A stretch of DNA of 32,469 bases from Lentisphaeria bacterium UBA1776. Lineage in GTDB: Bacteria; Verrucomicrobiota; Lentisphaeria; Victivallales; Victivallaceae. Below are positions 23,661 to 30,928 of this stretch, piece by piece. A program made the position numbers and the translations under genes. The notes beneath the pieces were generated by a model. The model was given only the letters and a program-made list of their open reading frames with translations. It did not search any database and was not told the DNA's origin. The DNA is taken from assembly GCA_002314605.1 (NCBI GenBank), contig DCGO01000071.1, positions 11,782-44,250 on the forward strand, given 5' to 3'. Position 1 is the first letter of the stretch, and every line of letters starts with the position of its first letter.

Positions 23661-23674
23661 TGCCATCGTTGGCA
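23661..23674 (-). promoter_or_regulatory. Candidate LacI-type operator at the regulator's own promoter
   Basis: Minus strand TGCCAACGATGGCA is a 14-bp near-palindrome (12 of 14 positions symmetric) with a central CG, the usual layout of LacI-family sites. It spans the predicted transcription start, where binding would block transcription. Confidence 0.5.
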
Positions 23675-23677
23675 TAA

Positions 23678-23705
23678 AATATAGCATGCTCTGTGAAAAA
23701 AGCAA
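23678..23705 (-). promoter_or_regulatory. Promoter of the LacI/oxidoreductase operon
   Basis: Minus strand reads TTGCTT (23700-23705), 16 nt, TATATT (23678-23683), about 100 nt upstream of the regulator start. Transcription would begin near 23671, within the candidate operator. Confidence 0.6.
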
Positions 23706-23734
23706 ACGCTCTGCCGTATTTCCGGCTGTCTTCT

Positions 23735-25123
23735 TCACTGTCTTCCTGTCAGTTCCGGCATGCGGTCGAGGAAGCTCTGTGCGCCGGATTCATCGGAGAA
23801 AACCCCGTCCAGCTGGGCGTCGAAACAGCGTTTCAGTATTTTCCCCATTTCCGGACCGGGGGGAACGCCCCGGGCAAGGAGGTGGCGGCCCAGGATCAGG
23901 GGATCCGGCGGTTTCTCATCCAGCTTCAGATCTTTGACCCGCCTGCGGAACTCCTGCACCAGATTCAGTTTCCCGTCCAGACTTTCCTGTGTGTTGCCGG
24001 TTCCCCGGATGTCGCTCTCCACCAGATTGCCCAGCAGATCCAGTCTCGGCACCTCCAGTGCCAGGCGGCGGAAGGTCCGGTCGGGGACTCTCTGCAGCAC
24101 CATGAAGGCAGGCTTCATGTGATTGGCAACGAGGATCTTGACTTCATTGACAAGATCCGTTTTCCGCCACAAACGTGTCATGAACGTTTCCGCCGGTTCC
24201 TGCCCCATCCAGTCGTGTCCCGGGGTCACGATCATCCCGGCGGCATTCCGGGCCAGGGCGGCGGGTTTGCCGAAATCGTGGCAGAGGGCCGCCCCCATCA
24301 GGACAAGGTCGTCATCGGCATTTCCCGTCCTGAACCGGACCGCTGCATCCAATGCAAGGAGGGTATGTTCCCACACATCCCCTTCCGGGTGCCACACGGG
24401 GGACTGGGCACAGCCGACCAGGGCGTGCAATTCCGGGTAATACCGTATCCAGCCGCAATCCCGGAGAAAACGGAGTCCCAGAGAAGGCGTTGTCCCATGC
24501 AGCAGGAGTTTTTCCCATTCCGAACCGATCCGCTCCATGGGAAGTTCGTCCTGGGAGAGTGTCCGGCAGAGCCTGACGGTTTCCGGTGCAATCTTGAATT
24601 CCAGCCGCCCGGCAAACTGCATTCCGCGCAGTACCCGGAGGGGGTCTTCGGAAAAATGTTCCGAAACATGCCTGAGAATTTTTCTTTGCAGATCCGCCTG
24701 ACCGTTCCACGGGTCGATGATCTCGCGGGTCAACGGATCCATCATGATGGCGTTCACCGTGAAATCCCGCCGGGCGGCGGCTTCGGCAAAACTCAACTGT
24801 GGCACCGTTTCGATCATAAAGCCTTTATGACCAACTCCGGTCTTGCTTTCCCGCCGGGGCATGGCAATGTCGATCTCCAGATGGTGAACTTTATAGACAC
24901 CGAAACTCATTCCCACCGGGTCCACGGAAAACTCTCCGGACACGGCATCCCGGATGGCATCGGCGGATAGTCCGTAAACTTCCAGATCCCAGTCTTTGAC
25001 CGGGGTTTGCAGCAGGGCATCCCGGACGCAGCCGCCAACCAGCAGCGCCCGTCCGCCCCGTCTGCGGATAAGTTCCGCAATACGGAGGACCGCTTCTTCT
25101 GTTTTTGTTCCAGCCGGGATCAC
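23735..25123 (-). CDS. cca: CCA-adding enzyme/poly(A) polymerase family with HD domain
   Basis: 462 residues. The nucleotidyltransferase head has GGCVRD (30-35), the acidic pair D44 and D46 in KDWDLEVYG, the RRDFTVNA motif (118-125) and EDPLRVLR (159-166), typical of class II tRNA nucleotidyltransferases and poly(A) polymerases. The C-terminal half has an HD phosphohydrolase domain (HPEGDVWEH at 245-253, CHDFGKP at 281-287), as in the HD-fused CCA enzymes. The start is GTG at 25123, overlapping the nitroreductase stop as GTGA. It probably builds the CCA end of tRNAs; whether it adds C, A or all three nucleotides cannot be told from sequence. Confidence 0.88.
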   Translation of the reverse strand: MIPAGTKTEEAVLRIAELIRRRGGRALLVGGCVRDALLQTPVKDWDLEVYGLSADAIRDAVSGEFSVDPVGMSFGVYKVHHLEIDIAMPRRESKTGVGHKGFMIETVPQLSFAEAAARRDFTVNAIMMDPLTREIIDPWNGQADLQRKILRHVSEHFSEDPLRVLRGMQFAGRLEFKIAPETVRLCRTLSQDELPMERIGSEWEKLLLHGTTPSLGLRFLRDCGWIRYYPELHALVGCAQSPVWHPEGDVWEHTLLALDAAVRFRTGNADDDLVLMGAALCHDFGKPAALARNAAGMIVTPGHDWMGQEPAETFMTRLWRKTDLVNEVKILVANHMKPAFMVLQRVPDRTFRRLALEVPRLDLLGNLVESDIRGTGNTQESLDGKLNLVQEFRRRVKDLKLDEKPPDPLILGRHLLARGVPPGPEMGKILKRCFDAQLDGVFSDESGAQSFLDRMPELTGRQ

Positions 25124-25638
25124 TTGACGGTATAGATGTAGTTTTCTTTGCGGGGGGAGGCTGCTTTGAGGAGAGAGGCCGCGTAACCCAATGCGCAGTG
25201 CCCGATCCCTTCATAGTCGCCGGTGATCCCCAGTTCCCGGAGGATGGCCTGTCCTTCCGGACGGTTGAATTCCTCTTTTGCCCGGTGGATCCAGCAGCCG
25301 GCCAGACCGCAGGCGTGGGCCGCCAGCATCAAATTCCCCATGACCAGGGATCCGTCGTAAATATATGTCGGGACTCTCCGGTCCGCCAGAACGATGATGA
25401 TGACGGGGGCTCCGTAAAAGGGATCCCGGTCCGTACCCATGATCTCTCCGTTGAGTTTCGAGAGTTTGTCCCGGAGGGGCCGGTTCGTCACCGCGATCAT
25501 GACGGGGGACTGGCGGTTCATGCCGGTGGCGGCGAAAGTCCCGGCCCGAAGCACCTTGTTCAGCAGTTCCTCCGGCACCGGGTCCGGTGCAAAATCCCGG
25601 CAGCTCCGGCGGCTCTCCATTCCTTGCAGAATATCCAT
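25120..25638 (-). CDS. Nitroreductase-family flavoprotein
   Basis: 172 residues. The FMN-binding N-terminus is MESRRSCRDF (7-16) followed by AATGMNRQSP (36-45); the C-terminal segment is the usual GYAA...PRKE (about 151-166). Short single-domain members like this reduce nitro- and quinone-type compounds with NAD(P)H, as homodimers. The start at 25638 was chosen for the GAGGAG about 9 nt upstream and because it removes a 36-codon non-conserved extension into the promoter. Stop overlaps the next GTG start. A 13-bp sequence (TCACTTGACGGTA) occurs both at its end (25120-25132) and just upstream of it (25650-25662). Confidence 0.85.
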   Translation of the reverse strand: MDILQGMESRRSCRDFAPDPVPEELLNKVLRAGTFAATGMNRQSPVMIAVTNRPLRDKLSKLNGEIMGTDRDPFYGAPVIIIVLADRRVPTYIYDGSLVMGNLMLAAHACGLAGCWIHRAKEEFNRPEGQAILRELGITGDYEGIGHCALGYAASLLKAASPRKENYIYTVK

Positions 25639-25649
25639 GAAAAATCTCC

Positions 25650-25662
25650 TCACTTGACGGTA
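25650..25662. repeat. 13-bp direct repeat flanking the nitroreductase gene
   Basis: TCACTTGACGGTA is identical at 25120-25132 and here. The first copy covers the nitroreductase stop and the cca start; the second lies between the promoter and the ribosome binding site of the nitroreductase. Confidence 0.6.
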
Positions 25663-25666
25663 CATT

Positions 25667-25694
25667 ATTGTAGCACGGTTTCCAGAATTTGCAA
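25667..25694 (-). promoter_or_regulatory. Promoter of the nitroreductase-cca operon
   Basis: Minus strand reads TTGCAA (25689-25694), 16 nt, TACAAT (25667-25672). It gives a leader of about 22 nt before the nitroreductase start. Confidence 0.6.
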
Positions 25695-25707
25695 CTGCAC
25701 GGGGGCT

Positions 25708-25735
25708 TTGTATTTTCTCAGGGAACATGTATATT
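25708..25735 (+). promoter_or_regulatory. Promoter of the deacetylase/TauE/FNT operon
   Basis: TTGTAT (25708-25713), 16 nt, TATATT (25730-25735), about 35 nt before the start codon. It is divergent from the nitroreductase promoter. Confidence 0.6.
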
Positions 25736-25769
25736 ATGAAATCCATAACTTACGGAAAGGATCAATGTC

Positions 25770-26459
25770 ATGGTCAAGGTCTGCTGCTGCTGGGATGACG
25801 GAGTCGTGAACGACATCCGCCTGATCGAACTTCTGAGAAAATATCACGCAAAAGCCACCTTCAATCTGAATCCCGGTCTGCTGCCGGAAAAGCGCCAGAC
25901 TCCCGCATGGATGCCGGCCGAAACCGGCGGCGGATGCAACGGCTTCAGCAACGGCCATGTGGGACTGCATGAGATCCGCGACATTTACGGGGATTTTCAG
26001 GTGGCTTCCCACGGCTGGGTCCACATGCACGCCCACCAGCATTCCGTGGAGGAATTCGTGAAGGACGCCGTGGATGCCAAAAAATATCTGGAGGACGTGT
26101 TCCAGCGGGAGTGTCCCGGCTATGCCTGGCCCTGCGGCGCTTACACTCCGGTGGTCTGCAGGAAACTTCTGGAGGCCGGTTTCGCCTACGGACGGACAAC
26201 GGAATACACCGATTTTGTGGGGGTGACGGATGCTCCCATGCGCCTGCAGTCCAGCTGTCACTACATGAACCGGCAGTTTGCCGAGAAATTCCGGGCGGCC
26301 AAGGCATCCGGAAACATCTTCTACTTCTGGGGCCACAGTTATGAGATGATGGACTGTGAGGGGCTCTGGCAGCAGCTGGAGATGAAGCTGGCCATGCTTT
26401 CCGCCGATCCGGAGGTCCGGTGGATCGACATCATCGACATCGTCCGTCCGGAGAAGTGA
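25770..26459 (+). CDS. Polysaccharide-deacetylase (NodB/CE4) fold protein
   Basis: 229 residues without a signal peptide. Motif 1 is WDDG (8-11), carrying the Asp pair of CE4 enzymes; motif 2 is SHGWVHMH (about 83-90), where a metal-binding SHxxxH is expected; motif 3 is WPCGAY (about 113-118), the RxPY-type motif with Arg replaced by W. The C-terminal part has GHSYEM (about 189-194), the histidine motif. The CE4 fold removes N- or O-acetyl groups from sugars; the absent Arg and cytoplasmic location suggest a small-molecule deacetylase. The start has a GGAAAGGATC upstream. It shares 1 bp (TGATG) with the TauE/SafE gene. Confidence 0.82.
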   Translation: MVKVCCCWDDGVVNDIRLIELLRKYHAKATFNLNPGLLPEKRQTPAWMPAETGGGCNGFSNGHVGLHEIRDIYGDFQVASHGWVHMHAHQHSVEEFVKDAVDAKKYLEDVFQRECPGYAWPCGAYTPVVCRKLLEAGFAYGRTTEYTDFVGVTDAPMRLQSSCHYMNRQFAEKFRAAKASGNIFYFWGHSYEMMDCEGLWQQLEMKLAMLSADPEVRWIDIIDIVRPEK

Positions 26460-27238
26460 TGGATTCTTTTGCGGAATTTCTGCTGATCGGACTGATCTAT
26501 TTCGCGGTCAATCTCCTGGAAGGCATCACCGGATTCGGGAGCATCGTCATCGCATTGCCTTTTCTCTCCATATTGCTGTGGATCCGGGTGACCGTGCCGA
26601 TGCTTTGCGTTACGGGACTTCTGATGTCGGGGTTCCTTGTGATCCGTTCATGGAAGTCCTTCCGGTGGAAGGAGTTTTCCTTTATCGCCTGGTTTGCGGC
26701 ACTGGGGATGCCCGTGGGGATGATCGCATTCGGGAAAATGTCCCCCGCCGGGCTGGGGATCCTGCTGGCGGTCTTCATGATCGGCATCGGTCTTCACGGC
26801 GTGACCGGGCAGCTCCGGAACCGGAAGGGTCCGGAATGGTTGTCCAATGTTCCGTGCCGGAAGACTCCGGCCATGAAGATCCTTCTTTTCTGCGGGGGTG
26901 TGGTTCACGGGGCCTTCGGCACAGGGGGGCCCTTCGTGGTCATCTACGCATCCCGGGCACTGCCGGACAAGGGGCTCTTCCGGGCAACATTGAGCATGCT
27001 CTGGGTGGTCCTGAATTTCTCCCGGCTGGCGGTATGGGGGGTGACCGGAGAACTGTGGAATCTGCAGCTGTGGCGGTATGTATGGGGAGCACTCCCGTTT
27101 CTGGCTGCGGGAGTGCTGGCGGGGGATTTCCTCCACCGGAGGGTCAACGGTTTTTATTTCCGGCTCTGCGTCTATGGCGTGCTTTTTCTGGCCGGATGGG
27201 TCATGCTGGGCAATCATCTGAAAAACATATTTTCCTGA
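26459..27238 (+). CDS. TauE/SafE-family anion exporter
   Basis: 259 residues with about eight membrane helices. The N-terminus (LIYFAVNLLEGITGFGSIV, about 11-29) and the mid-protein GGVVHGAFGTGGPFVVIYAS segment are characteristic of the TauE/SafE (DUF81) family of sulfite, sulfoacetate and other organic-anion exporters. Start overlaps the deacetylase stop (TGATG). The substrate is not clear; neighbours are a deacetylase and a formate/nitrite-type channel, so an organic or small inorganic anion is plausible. Confidence 0.82.
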   Translation: MDSFAEFLLIGLIYFAVNLLEGITGFGSIVIALPFLSILLWIRVTVPMLCVTGLLMSGFLVIRSWKSFRWKEFSFIAWFAALGMPVGMIAFGKMSPAGLGILLAVFMIGIGLHGVTGQLRNRKGPEWLSNVPCRKTPAMKILLFCGGVVHGAFGTGGPFVVIYASRALPDKGLFRATLSMLWVVLNFSRLAVWGVTGELWNLQLWRYVWGALPFLAAGVLAGDFLHRRVNGFYFRLCVYGVLFLAGWVMLGNHLKNIFS

Positions 27239-27249
27239 AAGGTCATTTT

Positions 27250-27897
27250 ATGAAGAATTCCTGCCGCATATTTCTGAATGCCGTTCTTGCCGGACTTTTC
27301 ATCGGCATTGCCGGGACGGTCTATCTGGCGACCCCCAGTGCGCTGCTGGGACCCTTTCTTTTCGCCTTCGGGCTCCTCGTCATCATCTGCTACGGGTTCA
27401 AGCTTTTTACCGGCGCGGTGGGGTACTGGGCCAATCAGCGGGGAAGGGGGATCCTTGTTTACGCCGGGGACCTTTCCCTCATCTGGGCCGGGAACCTGCT
27501 CGGCTGTTTTACGGTGGGGAGCCTGATCCGCCGGTGCCGGATTTTTCCTGCCTTTGCCGCCCGGGTGGAAGGAATGTGCGATGTCAAACTTGCCGACAGT
27601 TCCGCCGGGATCCTCATCCTTGCTTTCTTCTGCGGGATATTGATGTATGTGGCGGTGGAGACTTTCCGGCATGAAGAACTTCCCGGCATGGTCCGGGGGG
27701 TCATGGTGTTTCTCTGCGTATCCGTCTTTATTTTAAGCGGATTTGAACACAGCATTGCCGGGATGTACTATTTTTCCGTGGCCGGCAAATGGAGTTTTCC
27801 GGCTTTGGGCTGTATCGGCGTGATGACTTTCGGCAATGCCCTGGGGGGCATGCTGATCCCCCTGGCGGACCACTTCAGAAACGGAAATACTCGATAA
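27250..27897 (+). CDS. Formate/nitrite transporter (FNT) family protein, short
   Basis: 215 residues with about six membrane helices, shorter than most FNT channels (255-285). The family motif SGFEHSIAGMYY (about 160-171), containing the central His, and the GNALGGML motif near the end are both present; the first half has FGLLVIICYGFKLFTG. FNT proteins are pentameric pores for formate, nitrite, hydrosulfide or lactate. An AAAGG precedes the start. Its last 23 bp overlap the convergent gspK gene. It ends the operon that starts at 25770. Confidence 0.82.
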   Translation: MKNSCRIFLNAVLAGLFIGIAGTVYLATPSALLGPFLFAFGLLVIICYGFKLFTGAVGYWANQRGRGILVYAGDLSLIWAGNLLGCFTVGSLIRRCRIFPAFAARVEGMCDVKLADSSAGILILAFFCGILMYVAVETFRHEELPGMVRGVMVFLCVSVFILSGFEHSIAGMYYFSVAGKWSFPALGCIGVMTFGNALGGMLIPLADHFRNGNTR

Positions 27898-28849
27898 AGG
27901 TCGCCACTTTGCTGGAGGGCCCCCCCACGCCGTCGCTTTGAAAGGTGAAGAGGAGCCTGCCTCCCGGACGGTGGTCCCCGTCGGTCTGAAAGATCCGTAC
28001 CGTATAATATCCCGATTCCTGCCACGAAAAATTCTGCGCCAGCGGCAGGGTGATCTCATCCAGAGATTCGGTTATGGGGGTGCGGTCCCGTTTCCACAAC
28101 TGAACCGCCTGAAGGGTTTTTGCCGCCTGTTCCGCACTCATGCCGCCCCGGGTCCGGAGGATTGCGTAGGGGACGGTGTAAATGCTCCACGCCGTGTCAG
28201 TCGGCAGAATGAAGTGCCGGATGATGGAGAACCGCCCGTCCCGGTCCACCGGGAGGATCTCTGAAATGCCGGGGATCCACAGCAGCTCCTCCCGATAGTA
28301 GGGGGCGGCGTTCCGGGGCATATTCTTCATGTTCAGGGCGTCGTATTCCTCGGTCTCAAAACTGTCCTCATTGACCGAGTCGTCGGAATCCATGTAATCG
28401 GTGATCCGGTTCTGATAGAGTGTCACGGCATCGGTCACAAGCGACTCATCGGTGCGGTTTTCCGAGAGCAGGGACAGCCCGCTGCCGGAATTGAAGGGAA
28501 TCCCGCTCACGCCATCGGAAATGGTGAATTTGATCTCCCGCCCGTAATAGTTCAAGGTGTGTTCCGAGCCGTCGGCCAGATAACGGTCGTGTTCGTATTC
28601 GTCAAAGTCCACGTTTTCCGGGGTCCGTTCGCTGAACTGGGCCCGGTCCGCCTCGATGAGAAACCGGATCCGGGCGGCGGCTCCCTCCGCAATGTAATGT
28701 GAACGCATGGCATCCGTGAGTCCCGCAACATTGATGGCCGTCATCCGGGAGAGGGCGACCAGAGACCCCACCAGGACCCCCGCTGTGACAATGAGGCACA
28801 GTACCGCTACCAGTGCCGCGCCTTCTTCGCTGTGACGGGTTTTCCTCAT
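27875..28849 (-). CDS. gspK: Type II secretion minor pseudopilin GspK
   Basis: 324 residues. A prepilin-like N-terminus (G at about 10 before AALVAVLCLIVTAGVL) lacks the Glu5 of other pseudopilins, as usual for GspK. The middle has the DYMDSDD segment (about 146-152), then NMKNMPRNAAPYY and LLWIPGI, which are typical GspK blocks. GspK caps the pseudopilus and needs calcium. Start overlaps gspJ as ATGA. Confidence 0.85.
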   Translation of the reverse strand: MRKTRHSEEGAALVAVLCLIVTAGVLVGSLVALSRMTAINVAGLTDAMRSHYIAEGAAARIRFLIEADRAQFSERTPENVDFDEYEHDRYLADGSEHTLNYYGREIKFTISDGVSGIPFNSGSGLSLLSENRTDESLVTDAVTLYQNRITDYMDSDDSVNEDSFETEEYDALNMKNMPRNAAPYYREELLWIPGISEILPVDRDGRFSIIRHFILPTDTAWSIYTVPYAILRTRGGMSAEQAAKTLQAVQLWKRDRTPITESLDEITLPLAQNFSWQESGYYTVRIFQTDGDHRPGGRLLFTFQSDGVGGPSSKVATFIEYFRF

Positions 28850-29490
28850 GATGACTGCTGTCCTGCCAGAAGTTCCGTATTGTAACCGGTGCCCGCCCGC
28901 CGCCGCAGCCAGCGCTGCCGGGTGCCGTCCTGATACTCGATGGTCATCTGGATGGCCAGGGGGAGGGTGTCGTTTTCATCGGTATCCCACTGATCAGCCC
29001 AGGTGAGTTCTCCGTTTTCATCCTCAGTGGCGTATTTGAATGTTACCGATGAAACGCCGGAGACGATTTTTTCGGTGATGAAACTCTGATCCTTCAATTC
29101 CAGCCACGGAAGGAGCGGGGTGTCCGAGTAATCGCAGCAGAAAGTGTCTCCATTCAAATACAGCCGGGCGAACCGGAAGGCGCTCTTGCCTCCATAAGAA
29201 CGGTTCAGGGCGGTGAGGTAGAGTTCATCCGACTCGCCGGAAAACACCAGATCATTCGTGGAGGTTTCCTTGTTTGGCCAGCGGAAATCCACCATGCTCC
29301 GGAGCAGGGTCTCGGCGATCCGGTCCATGGCCAGATCCCGTTCCAGCTGTTTTGCGGCCCGCTGTCCCCGCTCCCAGCTGCGCTGAAAACTCCCGGCGGA
29401 CATGGCGATAAGCAGTCCCACCATGCCCAGCAATGTGGTGGCCACCACCACTTCCAGCAATGTGAAATTATTCCGTTTCCGTAACATCAT
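28846..29490 (-). CDS. gspJ: Type II secretion minor pseudopilin GspJ
   Basis: 214 residues. Leader MMLRKRNN|FTLLEVVVATTLLGMV: cleavage is expected before Phe, with Asn, not Gly, at -1. Ser/Thr-rich and beta-rich C-terminus ends with YQDGTRQRWLRR, and the acidic WADQWDTDENDTLP segment (about 160-173) is typical of GspJ. The gene overlaps gspI by about 20 bp; start is one of two adjacent ATGs (29490 or 29487). Calls H/I/J rest partly on gene order. Confidence 0.8.
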   Translation of the reverse strand: MMLRKRNNFTLLEVVVATTLLGMVGLLIAMSAGSFQRSWERGQRAAKQLERDLAMDRIAETLLRSMVDFRWPNKETSTNDLVFSGESDELYLTALNRSYGGKSAFRFARLYLNGDTFCCDYSDTPLLPWLELKDQSFITEKIVSGVSSVTFKYATEDENGELTWADQWDTDENDTLPLAIQMTIEYQDGTRQRWLRRRAGTGYNTELLAGQQSS

Positions 29491-29884
29491 CGTAGTCGAT
29501 CCTGTCGATCCGGAGGGTATCCACCGTCTGATCGGTGGACGCGTCAACAAGCTCCAGTACCAGACACTTGAGTTTCGCTTGACCGTTGAGTCCGGTGAAT
29601 TCCTCCGGGAGGTCCGATACATCTTCGTAGCTTGCCCGCAGCCGGTACCCCGGATAATCCCAGAACTCTTCAGAGGGCAGTTCCGGCTCCTCAAAGCCCT
29701 GCAGAAGCATGTACTCGGCCCCTTCGGAAAGCATGTGCATCCGGTCCCATTTTTCCCGGGCCTTGAAGATCCGCTTCTGGGACATGGCGGACATGCTGAA
29801 GTAACTGGTAAGTCCCAATGTCAGGATGGCCATGGCCACCACGACTTCCACCAGTGTAAAAGCTTGATACGGTCTTCCTGACAT
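29468..29884 (-). CDS. gspI: Type II secretion minor pseudopilin GspI
   Basis: 138 residues. Leader MSGRPYQA|FTLVEVVVAMAIL with Ala at -1; the short soluble domain (M.EGAEYMLLQGFEEP, about 50-64) fits GspI. An SD-rich GGAGGAGGGAG precedes the start at 29884, 2 nt after the gspH stop. A longer open frame upstream would overlap gspH and is not conserved in composition. Confidence 0.78.
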   Translation of the reverse strand: MSGRPYQAFTLVEVVVAMAILTLGLTSYFSMSAMSQKRIFKAREKWDRMHMLSEGAEYMLLQGFEEPELPSEEFWDYPGYRLRASYEDVSDLPEEFTGLNGQAKLKCLVLELVDASTDQTVDTLRIDRIDYDDVTETE

Positions 29885-29886
29885 AT

Positions 29887-30480
29887 TCACTCTCCCTCCT
29901 CCTCGTTGATCATCCGTCCGGTCAGGGGGGAGATGAAAAATGTTCTGGCAAGTTTCCCGAAGCGGATGGTGAACCGGAGGCTCCCGGAGGCCCCGCCGTC
30001 GGCAAAGAACCGGAAGACCTCTTTTTCCTCCCCGCCTCCAGCGACTGTCACGGTCCCTGCATTTTCGTCTTCCCCGGAATGAATGGCGTATTCTTCCGGG
30101 ATCTGCCACTCCAATGCGGCCAGCGTCCGGGGCGTTTCAAAAGTGCCGTCGGGGTCCTGAAAGGTATCATCCCGCAATTCTTCCGGGACACCCGTTAAAT
30201 AGACGCATTCCTCTTCCCGGGGCAGCTGCAGCACCGCCGGGTCCCCGGCGGAGAATTTCCGGTCGCTTTCCCGGAAGGTAACGACCCGGTCCCGGCCAAG
30301 TTCCATCGCCTGCATTCTTGCTGCCGCGCAGAATTCCTGAAAACTCCGCACCGTCCGGTTGAATTTTGCCGTCCCGGAGCGTCCACGGAGAGCCGTGGTC
30401 CCGAGCCCGATCGCCAAAGCGATGATGGCGCAGACCACCACCAGTTCCAGCAGGGTGAAGGGACGGCGGACTTCTGACAT
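29887..30480 (-). CDS. gspH: Type II secretion minor pseudopilin GspH
   Basis: 197 residues. Leader MSEVRRP|FTLLELVVVCAIIALA with Pro at -1. The beta-rich soluble domain ends with the G-S-L-x-F and I.PLTGRM segments typical of GspH (C-terminus near 175-195). The start at 30480 lies 12 nt after gspG. Assignment of H rather than another pseudopilin rests on order between gspG and gspI and on the C-terminus. Confidence 0.78.
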   Translation of the reverse strand: MSEVRRPFTLLELVVVCAIIALAIGLGTTALRGRSGTAKFNRTVRSFQEFCAAARMQAMELGRDRVVTFRESDRKFSAGDPAVLQLPREEECVYLTGVPEELRDDTFQDPDGTFETPRTLAALEWQIPEEYAIHSGEDENAGTVTVAGGGEEKEVFRFFADGGASGSLRFTIRFGKLARTFFISPLTGRMINEEEGE

Positions 30481-30492
30481 TGCGATTTCCGG

Positions 30493-30915
30493 TTATTCCC
30501 AGTTGCAGATGTCGGCATTTTCGCCTTCGCCGTCAGGCTGGCCGTCGGCACCGTAGCAGGTCAGGTCGAAATCCCCGTGTTCGCCGGGGGAGACATAGAC
30601 GTAGTCATTGCCCCAGGGATCCTTGGGAACGGAGGGTTTCAGGTAGGGGCCGTCCCACTTTTCGCTCTGGGCGACATTTTCCACCAGCGCCTGCAGTCCG
30701 TCACCGGTTTCCGGATATTTACCCACGTCAAGCTTGTAGTCCGTGAGCGCCTGTTCCAGAAGTTTCAGCTGGGTTTTGGCGGTATCCACCTTCGCCTTTC
30801 TGACATAGCGGAAATAGAGCGGGGTTGCCAGCGAGGCAAGCATGACCACGATCATAATGGCCACCACCACTTCAATGAGGGTGAATCCGGATTTCCGCAA
30901 CTCTTTTTTCATCAT
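30493..30915 (-). CDS. gspG: Type II secretion major pseudopilin GspG
   Basis: 140 residues, the usual length. Leader MMKKELRKSG|FTLIEVVVAIM is a canonical prepilin peptidase site with Gly at -1 and Glu at +5. The C-terminus DPWGNDYVYVSPGEHGDFDL and YGADGQPDGEGENADI is diagnostic for GspG, with Asp/Glu positions of the calcium site. It forms the shaft of the pseudopilus. GGAGG lies 7-8 nt before the start at 30915, and 13 nt separate it from gspF. Confidence 0.92.
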   Translation of the reverse strand: MMKKELRKSGFTLIEVVVAIMIVVMLASLATPLYFRYVRKAKVDTAKTQLKLLEQALTDYKLDVGKYPETGDGLQALVENVAQSEKWDGPYLKPSVPKDPWGNDYVYVSPGEHGDFDLTCYGADGQPDGEGENADICNWE

Positions 30916-30928
30916 TTTCAAACCTCCT

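Noticed and set aside
23706..23734. Intrinsic terminator after cca
   Set aside because: A 4-bp GCCG/CGGC stem lies near 23720 with T residues about 12 nt later; stem too short and too far from the T-run.
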